Shown: positions 51,989 to 60,436 of the stretch, piece after piece
How positions within the stretch are numbered: the first letter of the stretch is position 1
Layout: the number at the start of each line of letters is the position of its first letter
NCBI RefSeq assembly: GCF_037974355.1
Contig: NZ_CP150235.1
Span: 744,001 to 808,000 of the forward strand
Direction: 5' to 3'
DNA length: 64,000 nucleotides
Source of the DNA: Paenibacillus sp. FSL R5-0517
GTDB lineage: Bacteria > Bacillota > Bacilli > Paenibacillales > Paenibacillaceae
The notes under the pieces: model-generated
Databases searched by the model: none
Seen by the model: the letters and a program-made list of their open reading frames with translations, nothing else
Told to the model about the DNA's origin: nothing
Program-made: the position numbers and the translations under genes

Positions 51989-53323
51989 GACATAATTACC
52001 ATATTGAATATCGCTTTACTTATTATCTTGATTGCATTGACTGCATTTTTCGTAGCATCGGAGTTCGCTGTAGTCAAAATTCGTACATCAAGAGTGGATC
52101 AACTGGTTGCCGAGGGCAATAAAAAGGCCGTACTCGCCAAAAAAGTTGTCTCGGACCTGGATTATTATCTGTCAGCCTGTCAGCTCGGTATTACAGTCAC
52201 CGCTCTGGGACTGGGAGCACTCGGAAAACCGACGGTTGAGAGATTGTTATACCCGGTATTCAATTATTTAGATGTGCCTGCTTCAATCTCATCCATTGCC
52301 TCATATGCAATTGCCTTTATCCTCGTCACATTCTTGCATGTGGTTGTTGGTGAGATGGCACCCAAAACATTGGCGATTCAGTTTTCGGAAAAACTGACGT
52401 TATTGCTCTCGCCGCCTTTATATTGGTTTGGTAAAATCATGTATCCGTTCATCTGGGCACTTAATGGAGCCTCACGTGTTATTCTGCGGGGATTCGGTGT
52501 GAAGCCTGCCGAACATGATCAAGCCTACTCGGAAGACGAGATCAAGATCATCATGAACCAGAGTTATGAAGGTGACGAGAACAACAAGACCAAGCTTTCT
52601 TATCTGGAAAATGTATTTGTATTCGACGAACGTGATGCCAAAGACATCATGGTACCACGTACGGAACTGGTGACATTAGATCAGGATATGACCTATGACG
52701 ATATTATTCCTATATTGGATGAACATAACTATTCACGTTACCCTGTCATCGAGGATGGGGACAAGGACCGCATTATCGGCGTCGTGAATGTGAAGAAGAT
52801 TTTGCCGGATATGGTTGCTGCAAGATCGTATCAACTGAGCGAGTTCGTTCGCGAGATCCCATTCGTTTCTGAAGTTACACGTATCCAGGATGCGATGATT
52901 AAAATGCAGCAGGAACGTGTACACATGGCCGTGGTTGTGGATGAGTACGGCGGTACTTCGGGAATCATTACGATGGAGGATATTCTGGAGGAGCTGGTCG
53001 GTGAGATTCGTGATGAATTCGATGCCGATGAGGTGGCTGATATTCAGGAGACCGGAGAGAATCAATATCTCATTAATGGTCGGGTCCTTTTGGATGAAGT
53101 GGAGCGGCAGTTTGGGCTTAGCTTTGAAGGAAATGAAGAGATGGATACCGTAGCCGGATGGATTCAGTACCAGAAGGGTGTGGGTGTGGAAAAAGGAGAC
53201 ACGGTAGAACACGGTGATTATGTCTGGACCGTTGTGGACGCCGAGAACTATCACATCAAGCAAGTTCTTCTGGAACGAGTGAATGGCGCTGAAGTTGAGG
53301 AAGGTGCAAGCGATCTGGCGTGA
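51986..53323 (+). CDS. CNNM/CorC-HlyC family divalent-cation transporter
   Basis: Membrane protein of the CorC/MpfA/YhdP type; relatives export Mg2+ or confer resistance to it. 445 residues: an N-terminal DUF21/CNNM domain (three to four spans, about 1-190) with [20 protein letters not shown] and [11 protein letters not shown], two CBS domains (about 205-340; [32 protein letters not shown]) and a C-terminal CorC_HlyC domain (about 355-430). Start TTG 51986 is supported by the conserved start in its paralogue and by the hairpin-spaced ribosome site. Confidence 0.9.
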   Translation: MDIITILNIALLIILIALTAFFVASEFAVVKIRTSRVDQLVAEGNKKAVLAKKVVSDLDYYLSACQLGITVTALGLGALGKPTVERLLYPVFNYLDVPASISSIASYAIAFILVTFLHVVVGEMAPKTLAIQFSEKLTLLLSPPLYWFGKIMYPFIWALNGASRVILRGFGVKPAEHDQAYSEDEIKIIMNQSYEGDENNKTKLSYLENVFVFDERDAKDIMVPRTELVTLDQDMTYDDIIPILDEHNYSRYPVIEDGDKDRIIGVVNVKKILPDMVAARSYQLSEFVREIPFVSEVTRIQDAMIKMQQERVHMAVVVDEYGGTSGIITMEDILEELVGEIRDEFDADEVADIQETGENQYLINGRVLLDEVERQFGLSFEGNEEMDTVAGWIQYQKGVGVEKGDTVEHGDYVWTVVDAENYHIKQVLLERVNGAEVEEGASDLA

Positions 53324-53377
53324 TCTTAGCCGAAAATCTTGTGAAACTTCAAATATTTTGACAACGTAGCTGTGTAG

Positions 53378-53495
53378 GGGACGGAATCGATTCTGAAGAA
53401 GCGCAGCGTTCGCGTTTGCAAACCAATTTTAAACCACTGAAAACAACAATCAGCGAAATTGGGAGGCAATGGCGATTGGAAGAACGAGCCGTCAC
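53378..53495. repeat. Palindromic intergenic repeat, copy E (between the CorC genes)
   Basis: GACGG (53380-53384) and CCGTC (53489-53493) close the element; ATCGATTCTGAAGAAGCGCA, GCGTTCGC and the downstream GGCGATTGGAAGAACGA correspond to the arms of copies A, B and D. The interior is diverged. Confidence 0.6.
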
Positions 53496-53532
53496 CGGAA
53501 CTTCACTCGTGCACCTTATTTTAAATTTTAAT

Positions 53533-53566
53533 GGAGGTGAATCCCTCAACCTGAGGGAAATCATTG
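53533..53566 (+). promoter_or_regulatory. Shine-Dalgarno / hairpin / TTG translation-start element, second CorC gene
   Basis: GGAGGTGAA (53533-53541), then a perfect 7-bp hairpin TCCCTCA-ACC-TGAGGGA (53542-53558), then AATCA and TTG 53564. Layout and distances equal those of the first CorC gene; the sixth base pair is G-C there and C-G here, a compensatory change that supports the stem. Confidence 0.75.
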
Positions 53567-54646
53567 GACGGAATAATAGCCTTGAATTTATTTTTAGTAG
53601 CCGTATTTATAGGTCTGACAGCCTTTTTCGTTGGAGCCGAATTTGCAATTCTTAAAGTACGGATGTCCCGAATCGATCAATTGATCTCGGAAGGTAACAA
53701 AAAGGCAGTACTGGCCAAAAAAGTGGCGCACAACCTGGATTATTATCTGTCGGCATGTCAATTGGGGATTACCATTACGGCGCTCGTATTGGGAGCCTTG
53801 GGTGAACCTACCGTTGAGAAAATGCTGCACCCGCTATTTGAGCGCATGGAAGTGCCGGCGGCATTGTCTACCGTGCTTTCCTATGGTATTGCTCTCGCGA
53901 TTATTACGTTCCTGCACGTGGTTATTGGTGAATTGGCACCGAAAACACTGGCGATTCAGTTTGCAGAGAGAATGACGCTGCTGCTGGCACCACCACTGTA
54001 CTGGTTCGGTAAAATCATGAATCCGTTCATCTACGGGCTGAATGGAGCTGCTCGTCTGTTGCTTGGCATATTTGGTGTAAAACCTGCTGGGCATGATACC
54101 GTTCACTCGGAAGAAGAGCTGAAGCTGATTATGGCACAGAGCTATGAGAGTGGCGAGATCAACCAGACGGAGCTGGACTATCTGAAGAACATTTTTGCTT
54201 TTGATGAGCGTTTGCTTCAGGAGATTATGATTCCAAAAGATAAAATCGTTACCTTGAATAAAGAAATGCCGCTTGATCAGATCATTGAGACGCTGAATCG
54301 ACACGAATACACGAGATATCCTGTTATTGCAAATGGAGATCAGACGCATTTTGTTGGTTTCATCAACACCAAAGAAATGCTGACAAGTGTGGCTGCAGGC
54401 CGTGCCTTTAATATGGAGACATTTGTCCATAATACGCCGAGTTTCTCCGAGCGTTCTCCGATCAAGGACGTGCTGATTCAGATGCAGCAAAGCCGTGTAC
54501 ACATTGCAACCGTGAAAAACGAGGCAGGTGTTACGGTAGGTATGGTTACGATGGAGGATATCCTTGAAGAGATTGTCGGAGATATCAAGGATGAATACGA
54601 GCACAAAGATTTGGTGAATCCTCCAAAAAGAATGAAATTGGTTTAA
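53564..54646 (+). CDS. CNNM/CBS transporter lacking the CorC_HlyC domain
   Basis: Tandem paralogue of the preceding gene, 360 residues. CNNM membrane domain with IGLTAFFVGAEFAILKVRMS and [11 protein letters not shown], two CBS domains (IMIPKDKIVTLN, HIATVKNEAGVTVGMVTMED), ending EIVGDIKDEYEHKDLVNPPK shortly after CBS2. The ~85-residue CorC_HlyC domain of its neighbour is missing; the end is a clean stop, not a frameshift. Start TTG 53564 has the hairpin-spaced ribosome site. Could work with the full-length partner as a heterodimer (inference). Confidence 0.9.
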   Translation: MDGIIALNLFLVAVFIGLTAFFVGAEFAILKVRMSRIDQLISEGNKKAVLAKKVAHNLDYYLSACQLGITITALVLGALGEPTVEKMLHPLFERMEVPAALSTVLSYGIALAIITFLHVVIGELAPKTLAIQFAERMTLLLAPPLYWFGKIMNPFIYGLNGAARLLLGIFGVKPAGHDTVHSEEELKLIMAQSYESGEINQTELDYLKNIFAFDERLLQEIMIPKDKIVTLNKEMPLDQIIETLNRHEYTRYPVIANGDQTHFVGFINTKEMLTSVAAGRAFNMETFVHNTPSFSERSPIKDVLIQMQQSRVHIATVKNEAGVTVGMVTMEDILEEIVGDIKDEYEHKDLVNPPKRMKLV

Positions 54647-54718
54647 GCAGCAGTGTTAAAAAGAAATTACAGCATTAACGAAGTATCGAAGTGAAGCAAC
54701 GTAATTCTTCTAACGATA

Positions 54719-54756
54719 AAAGCAGGTTCCCGATGTGATCGGGGCCTGCTTTTTGG
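54719..54756 (+). terminator. Rho-independent terminator of the CorC pair
   Basis: AAGCAGG...CCCGAT and ATCGGG...CCTGCTT form the stem around GTG, followed by TTTTT. Confidence 0.85.
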
Positions 54757-54917
54757 TTTACATCTTAATTTTAAAATAAAAGCTTGCATATTGAGTTGCA
54801 ATGGATTAATATAAATTTAAAGAATCTTAATTTAAAGATAAATAACAAAAGCAATACAATAAATAAAAGAAGCGCATCTAACTTATGATACTACTAAAAA
54901 CCAAGGGAGTGGAGATT

Positions 54918-55868
54918 ATGTTCAGAACTTCAGGCATTCATCACATTACAGCTTTTGTAGACGATGCACAGAAAAACGTTGATTTTTACGCAGGCGTGTT
55001 GGGTCTCAGATTGGTAAAAAAAACAATTAACTTTGATGCACCAGACGTGTATCACTTGTATTATGGGAATGAGCAGGGTGCACCGGGCACAATCATCACC
55101 TTTTTCCCACAGCAGAATTCAAGAAGAGGTGTTATTGGTTCAGGTCAGACTGGAGTTACTGTATATGCGGTACCTGTAGGAAGCTTGTCTTTCTGGAAAG
55201 AACGTCTTACTTCCTTCGACATTCCGTATGAAGATAAAACGAGATTCGGTGAGCAGTACATTCGTTTCTTCGATAAAGGTGGCCTGTTGCTTGAACTGGT
55301 TGAGCGCGAAGGTGGTCAGTCAAGCAGCTGGAGTTTCAACGGTGTGACGCCGGAGCATGCCATCAAAGGATTCGGCGGTGCGGTATTGTTCAGCCACGTT
55401 CCTGAGAAAACCATGGATGTATTGGTGAGCAAACTCGGTCTGGAGCAGGTTGGTGAAGAGAACGGACTCCTTCGTCTACAGGCAAGCGGCGATATTGGCC
55501 AGATCATTGACATTCAGTCTACAGGCATTCAACGCGGGATTGGCGGAGCCGGAACGGTTCACCATATTGCATGGCGTGCCAAAGACTACACGGAGCATGA
55601 GCAGATTCAGCAGGATCTTGAACAATCCGGGTATCATCCAACACCAGTCATTGACCGTCAATACTTCAACGCTGTGTATTTCCGGGAGCCGGGAGGCATA
55701 CTGTTCGAATTGGCTACCGATCCTCCGGGATTTGCACGGGATGAACCCGCAGAGAGCATGGGTGAGAAACTGATGTTGCCTGAATGGTATGAACCACAGC
55801 GCGAACAGATTGAACAATTGTTGCCACGAATTGAAGTACGTGAATGGAAAGGAGAGTCCAAATCATGA
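54918..55868 (+). CDS. mhqO: Ring-cleaving dioxygenase (VOC superfamily, MhqO-like)
   Basis: Putative hydroquinone-cleaving dioxygenase of the glyoxalase/extradiol fold; in Bacillus MhqO takes part in quinone detoxification. 316 residues, two VOC modules: SGIHHITAFVDDAQKNVDFY with GVLGLRLVKKT and GTIITFFPQQ in the first, GTVHHIAWRAKD and YFNAVYFREPGGILFELATD in the second, giving His/His/Glu metal ligands. It ends in a ~35-residue tail with GEKLMLPEWYEP typical of the MhqO branch. ATG 54918 follows AAGGGAGTGGAG; the open frame to 54885 is not needed. Overlaps the hydrolase gene by 4 nt. No clear MhqR operator was identified. Confidence 0.85.
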   Translation: MFRTSGIHHITAFVDDAQKNVDFYAGVLGLRLVKKTINFDAPDVYHLYYGNEQGAPGTIITFFPQQNSRRGVIGSGQTGVTVYAVPVGSLSFWKERLTSFDIPYEDKTRFGEQYIRFFDKGGLLLELVEREGGQSSSWSFNGVTPEHAIKGFGGAVLFSHVPEKTMDVLVSKLGLEQVGEENGLLRLQASGDIGQIIDIQSTGIQRGIGGAGTVHHIAWRAKDYTEHEQIQQDLEQSGYHPTPVIDRQYFNAVYFREPGGILFELATDPPGFARDEPAESMGEKLMLPEWYEPQREQIEQLLPRIEVREWKGESKS

Positions 55869-56488
55869 CCACAACTAATACAATGAAACATATCTATAAA
55901 GCAGGTGCTCAGCCGGATGCGCCAACAATCCTGTTGCTTCATGGCACAGGCGGAACCGAGAACGATCTGATCGGTCTTGCCGAGATGATCGCGCCAGGAG
56001 CTGGCATACTTGGGGTGCGAGGTAACGTATCGGAGAACGGGATGCCCCGTTTCTTCCGCCGCTTGTCCGAAGGTATTTTTGATGAAGAAGATCTGATTGC
56101 TCGTACGGCAGAGCTGGGATCTTTTGTAGATGCAGCTGCGGTGGAGTATGGTTTCGATCGGTCCAACGTGTATGCACTGGGCTACTCTAACGGTGCCAAC
56201 ATTGCGGCAAGCCTGATCTTCCATCAAGCGGATGTATTCAAAGGTGCAATTCTGCATCATCCAATGGTACCGCTGCGTGGTCTGGAATTGCCAGATCTGA
56301 AAGGTCTGCCTGTGTTCATCGGTGCAGGGGAGAACGATCCAATTGTACCCAGACGTGAAACTGAGGAACTTGCTTCGCTGCTCAGTGGTGCAGGTGCCGA
56401 TGTAAACCCGTATTGGGAGCGTCAGGGTCATCAGTTGACTCGTACCGAGGCAGAAGCTGCGGCAGCTTGGTTTAAGACACAGGCGTAA
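55865..56488 (+). CDS. mhqD: Alpha/beta hydrolase (phospholipase/carboxylesterase family, MhqD-like)
   Basis: 207-residue esterase of the carboxylesterase type 2 group. Oxyanion/entry segment LLLHGTGGTENDLIGLAEMI, nucleophile Ser in LGYSNGANIAASLIF, Asp in GAGENDPIVPRRETEEL and His in ERQGHQLTRTEAE. Stop of the dioxygenase and start overlap as ATGA with AAAGGAG upstream, so the two are coupled. The dioxygenase-hydrolase pair mirrors mhqO-mhqD of B. subtilis; the mhqN nitroreductase is absent here. Confidence 0.85.
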   Translation: MTTTNTMKHIYKAGAQPDAPTILLLHGTGGTENDLIGLAEMIAPGAGILGVRGNVSENGMPRFFRRLSEGIFDEEDLIARTAELGSFVDAAAVEYGFDRSNVYALGYSNGANIAASLIFHQADVFKGAILHHPMVPLRGLELPDLKGLPVFIGAGENDPIVPRRETEELASLLSGAGADVNPYWERQGHQLTRTEAEAAAAWFKTQA

Positions 56489-56553
56489 GTTGGGTATTTT
56501 CTTATTGAATGAGCGGTATGATTAATCCCAAATATTGTGAAGCTAAAGCAATA

Positions 56554-56594
56554 AAAAAACAGTCCTGATGAAATTGAAATCGGGCTGTTTTTTA
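56554..56594 (+). terminator. Rho-independent terminator of the mhqO-mhqD pair
   Basis: AAAACAGTCCTGAT pairs with ATCGGGCTGTTTT and ends in a T-run. Confidence 0.8.
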
Positions 56595-56730
56595 TTTTAT
56601 TTTTGGCTTGTGAAGCAAACGAAGAGTTGCTGTTATGTAAGCGTGACGAATGGGGTAAACATTTGAATAATCAATAGTTGAAGATGTATTCTTGTTATAT
56701 TACTTAAATCCAACTAAAGATTTACATGAC

Positions 56731-56784
56731 AACGGAAAATACAGAAAAAACTTGAAGAAACGAAGTGTTCTGTCATCGGAGTGC
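56731..56784. repeat. Palindromic intergenic repeat, copy F (internally deleted)
   Basis: AACGGAAAATACAGAAAAAA, CTTGAAGAAACGAAG, then directly TGTTCTGTCATCGGAGTG. It joins the 5' arm of copies A/D to the far 3' end with the middle missing. CAGAA and TTCTG can still pair. Confidence 0.65.
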
Positions 56785-56824
56785 AGTGTAAATTGTACTA
56801 ACATCATGAACTGGAGGGGTTAAT

Positions 56825-59116
56825 GTGGAACGTAACATCAAGGAACTGGTACAGCGGATGACACTGGAGGAGAAAGCGGGTATGTGCTCGGGGCTGGACT
56901 TTTGGCATCTGAAAGGGGTGGAGCGTCTTGGCATTCCTTCCATCATGGTGACGGACGGACCTCATGGGTTACGCAAGCAGGATGGCAGTGCAGATCATCT
57001 CGGTCTGACGTCGAGCGTGCCCGCAACCTGTTTCCCGTCTGCGGCAGGACTGGCTAGTTCATGGGACAAGGATCTGGCGCGTCAGGTCGGAGTAGCCTTG
57101 GGTGAGGAATGTCAGGCTGAGGATGTAGCGGTATTGCTTGGGCCGGGTGTGAATATTAAACGTTCCCCACTGGGCGGACGTAATTTTGAATACTTTTCCG
57201 AAGATCCGTTGTTATCCACGCAGATGGCTACAGGTCATATTCAGGGTGTACAGAGTCAGGGCGTGGGTACGTCTCTCAAACACTTTGCAGTCAATAATCA
57301 GGAAGAACGGCGCATGTCGATTGATGCGGTAGTAGATGAACGGACGCTACGTGAGATCTATCTGGCGAGCTTCGAAGGTGCGGTGAAGGATGGACAGCCG
57401 TGGACGGTGATGTGTTCCTACAATAAGGTGAACGGTACGTATGCTGGTGAGAATGAATGGTTGCTTACCGACATCCTGAAAGACGAATGGGGACACGAAG
57501 GTCTTGTGGTATCCGACTGGGGCGCGGTCAATGAACGTGCAGACGCCCTTGCGGCAGGACTGGAACTAGAGATGCCAACAAGTGGTGGAATTGGTGAACG
57601 TAAAGTGATTGATGCCGTAGAGAGCGGACAATTGCCGCTGGACAAGCTGGATCGAGCGGTGGAGCGTCTCCTTACGCTGATCTTCAATGCCGTTGATCAA
57701 AAGAAAGAAGGGGCTACATATAACAAGGATGAGCATCACCAACTTGCGCGCAAGGTGGCAGCCGAGAGTATGGTTTTGCTGAAAAATGAAGAAGGTCTTC
57801 TGCCGCTGGGGCGTGAAGGCAAAGTGGCGTTAATCGGAGCATTTGCGCGCAAACCCCGCTTCCAGGGCGGTGGCAGTTCCCACATTAATCCGACCAAAGT
57901 GGATGATATTGTGGAAGAGATGACACGGGTGGCTGGCGAAGGTGTAACCTTCTCCTATGCCCCAGGTTATCGGATTGAAGCGGATGATGTGGATGAGACA
58001 TTGATGCATGAGGCTGTCCAGGCAGCGCAATCAGCGGATACCGCTGTAGTGTTCGTTGGATTGCCGGATCGTTATGAATCCGAAGGGTATGATCGTTCCC
58101 ATCTGCGCCTGCCTGACAATCATATCCGGCTGATTGAAGAGATTGCGAAGGTTCAATCACGCGTCGTCGTTGTGCTGAGCAACGGATCTCCAGTGGAGAT
58201 GCCTTGGCTGCCGAAGGTGCAAGCGGTGCTCGAAGCGTATCTTGGTGGACAGGCGGTTGGTGGAGCGATAGCTGATCTGTTGTACGGAGAGGTGAATCCG
58301 TCCGGTAAACTGGCAGAGACATTCCCTGCCAAACTCAGCCATAATCCATCTTATCTGAACTTCCCGGGCGAAGGGGATCGTGTCGATTATCGGGAAGGTA
58401 TCTTTGTGGGTTACCGCTATTATGACAAAAAAGAGCTGGAGCCCCTGTTCCCGTTTGGTTATGGACTGAGTTATACCACATTTGAATATGCCGACCTGAA
58501 GGTAGATCGCACGGAACTGACCGATCAGGATGAGGTGAATGTGCAAGTTCGGGTCACTAATACCGGAGACAGAGCGGGCAAGGAGATTGTACAACTATAT
58601 GTCAGCGACGTAGAGAGCACAGTTATTCGTCCAGTCAAAGAACTGAAGGCTTTTGCCAAAGTAGCGCTTGAACCGGGAGAGTCAAAAGTAGTGAGCTTTA
58701 CACTAAACAAGCGTTCATTCGCCTATTACAATGTAGATATGAAGGACTGGCATGTTGAGACTGGAGAGTTCGAGATTCAAGTGGGCAGTTCCTCACGGGA
58801 CATCCATGTGCAAACACGGGTGAATGTAGAGTCTACAGCGACATTCCTTCCAACCTATACGCGTAACAGCACATTGGGGGATATCCAGCGTGATCCGGCC
58901 CATAAAAAGCTGCTCGAACAGGCTTTGCAACAATTCCAGGAAGCCAGCGGGTTCGGTGGCGAGGATGCGGGTGATCATGCAGATATGATGGATGCAATGA
59001 TGAAATATATGCCACTGCGTGCACTGGTTGCGTTTAGCGGTGGGGCCATGACGGAAGAAGCGATGAACGAGCTTCTGGAGCAGCTGAACAACAAGGATCA
59101 TGGTATTCGGGGATAA
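56825..59116 (+). CDS. Glycoside hydrolase family 3 beta-glycosidase
   Basis: Cytoplasmic GH3 (no signal peptide), probably a beta-glucosidase-type enzyme. 763 residues: GH3 barrel with [54 protein letters not shown] and the nucleophile Asp in [15 protein letters not shown] (about 230); the alpha/beta sandwich with [11 protein letters not shown]; the fibronectin-III-like domain ([19 protein letters not shown]). A further ~95-residue helical tail (from about 665) is an extra module. GTG 56825 has GGAGGGG directly upstream. Substrate not determinable. Confidence 0.92.
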   Translation: MERNIKELVQRMTLEEKAGMCSGLDFWHLKGVERLGIPSIMVTDGPHGLRKQDGSADHLGLTSSVPATCFPSAAGLASSWDKDLARQVGVALGEECQAEDVAVLLGPGVNIKRSPLGGRNFEYFSEDPLLSTQMATGHIQGVQSQGVGTSLKHFAVNNQEERRMSIDAVVDERTLREIYLASFEGAVKDGQPWTVMCSYNKVNGTYAGENEWLLTDILKDEWGHEGLVVSDWGAVNERADALAAGLELEMPTSGGIGERKVIDAVESGQLPLDKLDRAVERLLTLIFNAVDQKKEGATYNKDEHHQLARKVAAESMVLLKNEEGLLPLGREGKVALIGAFARKPRFQGGGSSHINPTKVDDIVEEMTRVAGEGVTFSYAPGYRIEADDVDETLMHEAVQAAQSADTAVVFVGLPDRYESEGYDRSHLRLPDNHIRLIEEIAKVQSRVVVVLSNGSPVEMPWLPKVQAVLEAYLGGQAVGGAIADLLYGEVNPSGKLAETFPAKLSHNPSYLNFPGEGDRVDYREGIFVGYRYYDKKELEPLFPFGYGLSYTTFEYADLKVDRTELTDQDEVNVQVRVTNTGDRAGKEIVQLYVSDVESTVIRPVKELKAFAKVALEPGESKVVSFTLNKRSFAYYNVDMKDWHVETGEFEIQVGSSSRDIHVQTRVNVESTATFLPTYTRNSTLGDIQRDPAHKKLLEQALQQFQEASGFGGEDAGDHADMMDAMMKYMPLRALVAFSGGAMTEEAMNELLEQLNNKDHGIRG

Positions 59117-59245
59117 GGGGCAGTAGCCTTAAACCGAGTATTCAACCATCCTTGGATTAAGCGAATGTGCAATCCGTGCAGGAACTGCGCACGAAGCAAC
59201 AAGAAGGTGTATGTGAGGACCAGCCGCATAGTGGCTGGTACAGTT

Positions 59246-59278
59246 ACCCGATCCGATTGTGGATCGGGTTTTCTTTTT
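59246..59278 (+). terminator. Rho-independent terminator of the GH3 gene
   Basis: ACCCGATCC, loop GATTGT and GGATCGGGT, followed by TTTCTTTTT. The rest of 59117-59385 has no gene. Confidence 0.85.
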
Positions 59279-59385
59279 GCATAAGGAAAAAAGGGAGAAA
59301 ACGGTGGGATGGGTGGTGATCCTTGCAACGTGACATAAAGCGATGGAAACGACAGGACGGCTGTAACTTTGATGAATCAACATGG

Positions 59386-59414
59386 TTGTGGTAAAGGATG
59401 GAGTATTCTATAAT
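59386..59414 (+). promoter_or_regulatory. Candidate promoter of the alpha/beta hydrolase gene
   Basis: Exact TATAAT (59409-59414) with TTGTGG 17 nt upstream (59386-59391). The Fur box starts 7 nt after the -10. Confidence 0.55.
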
Positions 59415-59420
59415 GGAGTA

Positions 59421-59439
59421 ATTGATAATCATTTTCAAT
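59421..59439 (+). promoter_or_regulatory. Candidate Fur box
   Basis: ATTGATAATCATTTTCAAT contains TGATAAT-C-ATTTTCA, one mismatch from the Bacillus Fur 7-1-7 consensus TGATAAT-N-ATTATCA. It sits over the expected transcription start, a repressing position. Confidence 0.7.
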
Positions 59440-59482
59440 TAGATCGGTGAAAGTTGACTATGGATGTAATCAGGAGGGGAAT

Positions 59483-60373
59483 ATGAATCCTAACTCTAGC
59501 TCACATACGTTTGGCTCAAGTGCGTTTGTTCAGACCCGCGATGGTCGCAAATTACATTATATGTCCAGGGGAACAGGAGAATTTACGGTTGTATTTGAAT
59601 CCGGCATGGGTGCCTCCAGATCGAACTGGGGATTAGTTGCACCAGCCATTGCTGAGCATGCACGCGCCGTCGTGTATGACAGGGCAGGGGCGGGACGAAG
59701 TGATGTAGACGCGGCTCCCCGTAGCCTTGAACGCATTGCAGGGGATCTTGGGGAACTGTTGACTGCGCTGGGTCCGGGGCCTTTCATTCTGGTTGGACAT
59801 AGCTGGGGAGGTCCGATCGTACGGGCAGCGGCGGCTGCACATCTGTCTCGATTACGTGGCATTATTCTGGTGGATCCATCAGACGAGCATTGCGAAATGT
59901 ATTTTTCCAAACTTACTAAGATGAGCTTTGCCTTCAATGGTTTCCTTATTCCAATCATGGCACGTACGGGTTTATATAGGTTGCTCGGCAGCAAAGCGGG
60001 AAGCATTCAGCCTGACGATGTGGCGGCGGATCACCTCAAGGAAGATTTTACTTTACGAGCAGCCAGCACGATGCTTGCGGAGGGCAAAACATTTCTGACT
60101 GACATGGCAGCGCTGCTGGAACATCCTCCGGCTCTGGGTGATCTGGAAGTCAGCGTGATCTCGGGTACGAAACCGGGTAAGGGAGAGGGGAAAATCAGAC
60201 CTGCACTCATCAAGGCGCATCGCCAGACGGTGAGCAAGCTATCCAATGCAAGATGGAGTGGGGCAGATCAATCGGGACATATGGTTATATATACAGACCC
60301 TCAGGTCATTATCGATGAAATTGTACGAATGATAAATGATGTAAGCTCAAGCGCAAGAACAGAACAAAAGTGA
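59483..60373 (+). CDS. Alpha/beta hydrolase, probably iron-regulated
   Basis: 296 residues, cytoplasmic alpha/beta hydrolase_1 fold. Oxyanion/HG region FESGMGASRSNWG, YDRAGAGRSD, nucleophile Ser in LVGHSWGGPIVRAA, and C-terminal His in ADQSGHMVIYTDPQVIID. ATG 59483 follows AGGAGGGGAAT; the GTG at 59447 that opens the frame is rejected because it lies upstream of this site. The Fur box suggests iron control, for example an esterase for ferric siderophores, but nothing in the protein proves that. ilvA starts 63 nt later and may be partly co-transcribed. Confidence 0.85.
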   Translation: MNPNSSSHTFGSSAFVQTRDGRKLHYMSRGTGEFTVVFESGMGASRSNWGLVAPAIAEHARAVVYDRAGAGRSDVDAAPRSLERIAGDLGELLTALGPGPFILVGHSWGGPIVRAAAAAHLSRLRGIILVDPSDEHCEMYFSKLTKMSFAFNGFLIPIMARTGLYRLLGSKAGSIQPDDVAADHLKEDFTLRAASTMLAEGKTFLTDMAALLEHPPALGDLEVSVISGTKPGKGEGKIRPALIKAHRQTVSKLSNARWSGADQSGHMVIYTDPQVIIDEIVRMINDVSSSARTEQK

Positions 60374-60436
60374 TACAATACAAAGAAAAGCAGTGCGCGA
60401 CATTGCTAGACCATAAAAGCGGAGTGTGGAGACAAC

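Noticed and set aside
60374..60436. T-box leader for ilvA
   Set aside because: The gap is only 63 nt and lacks the T-box sequence.
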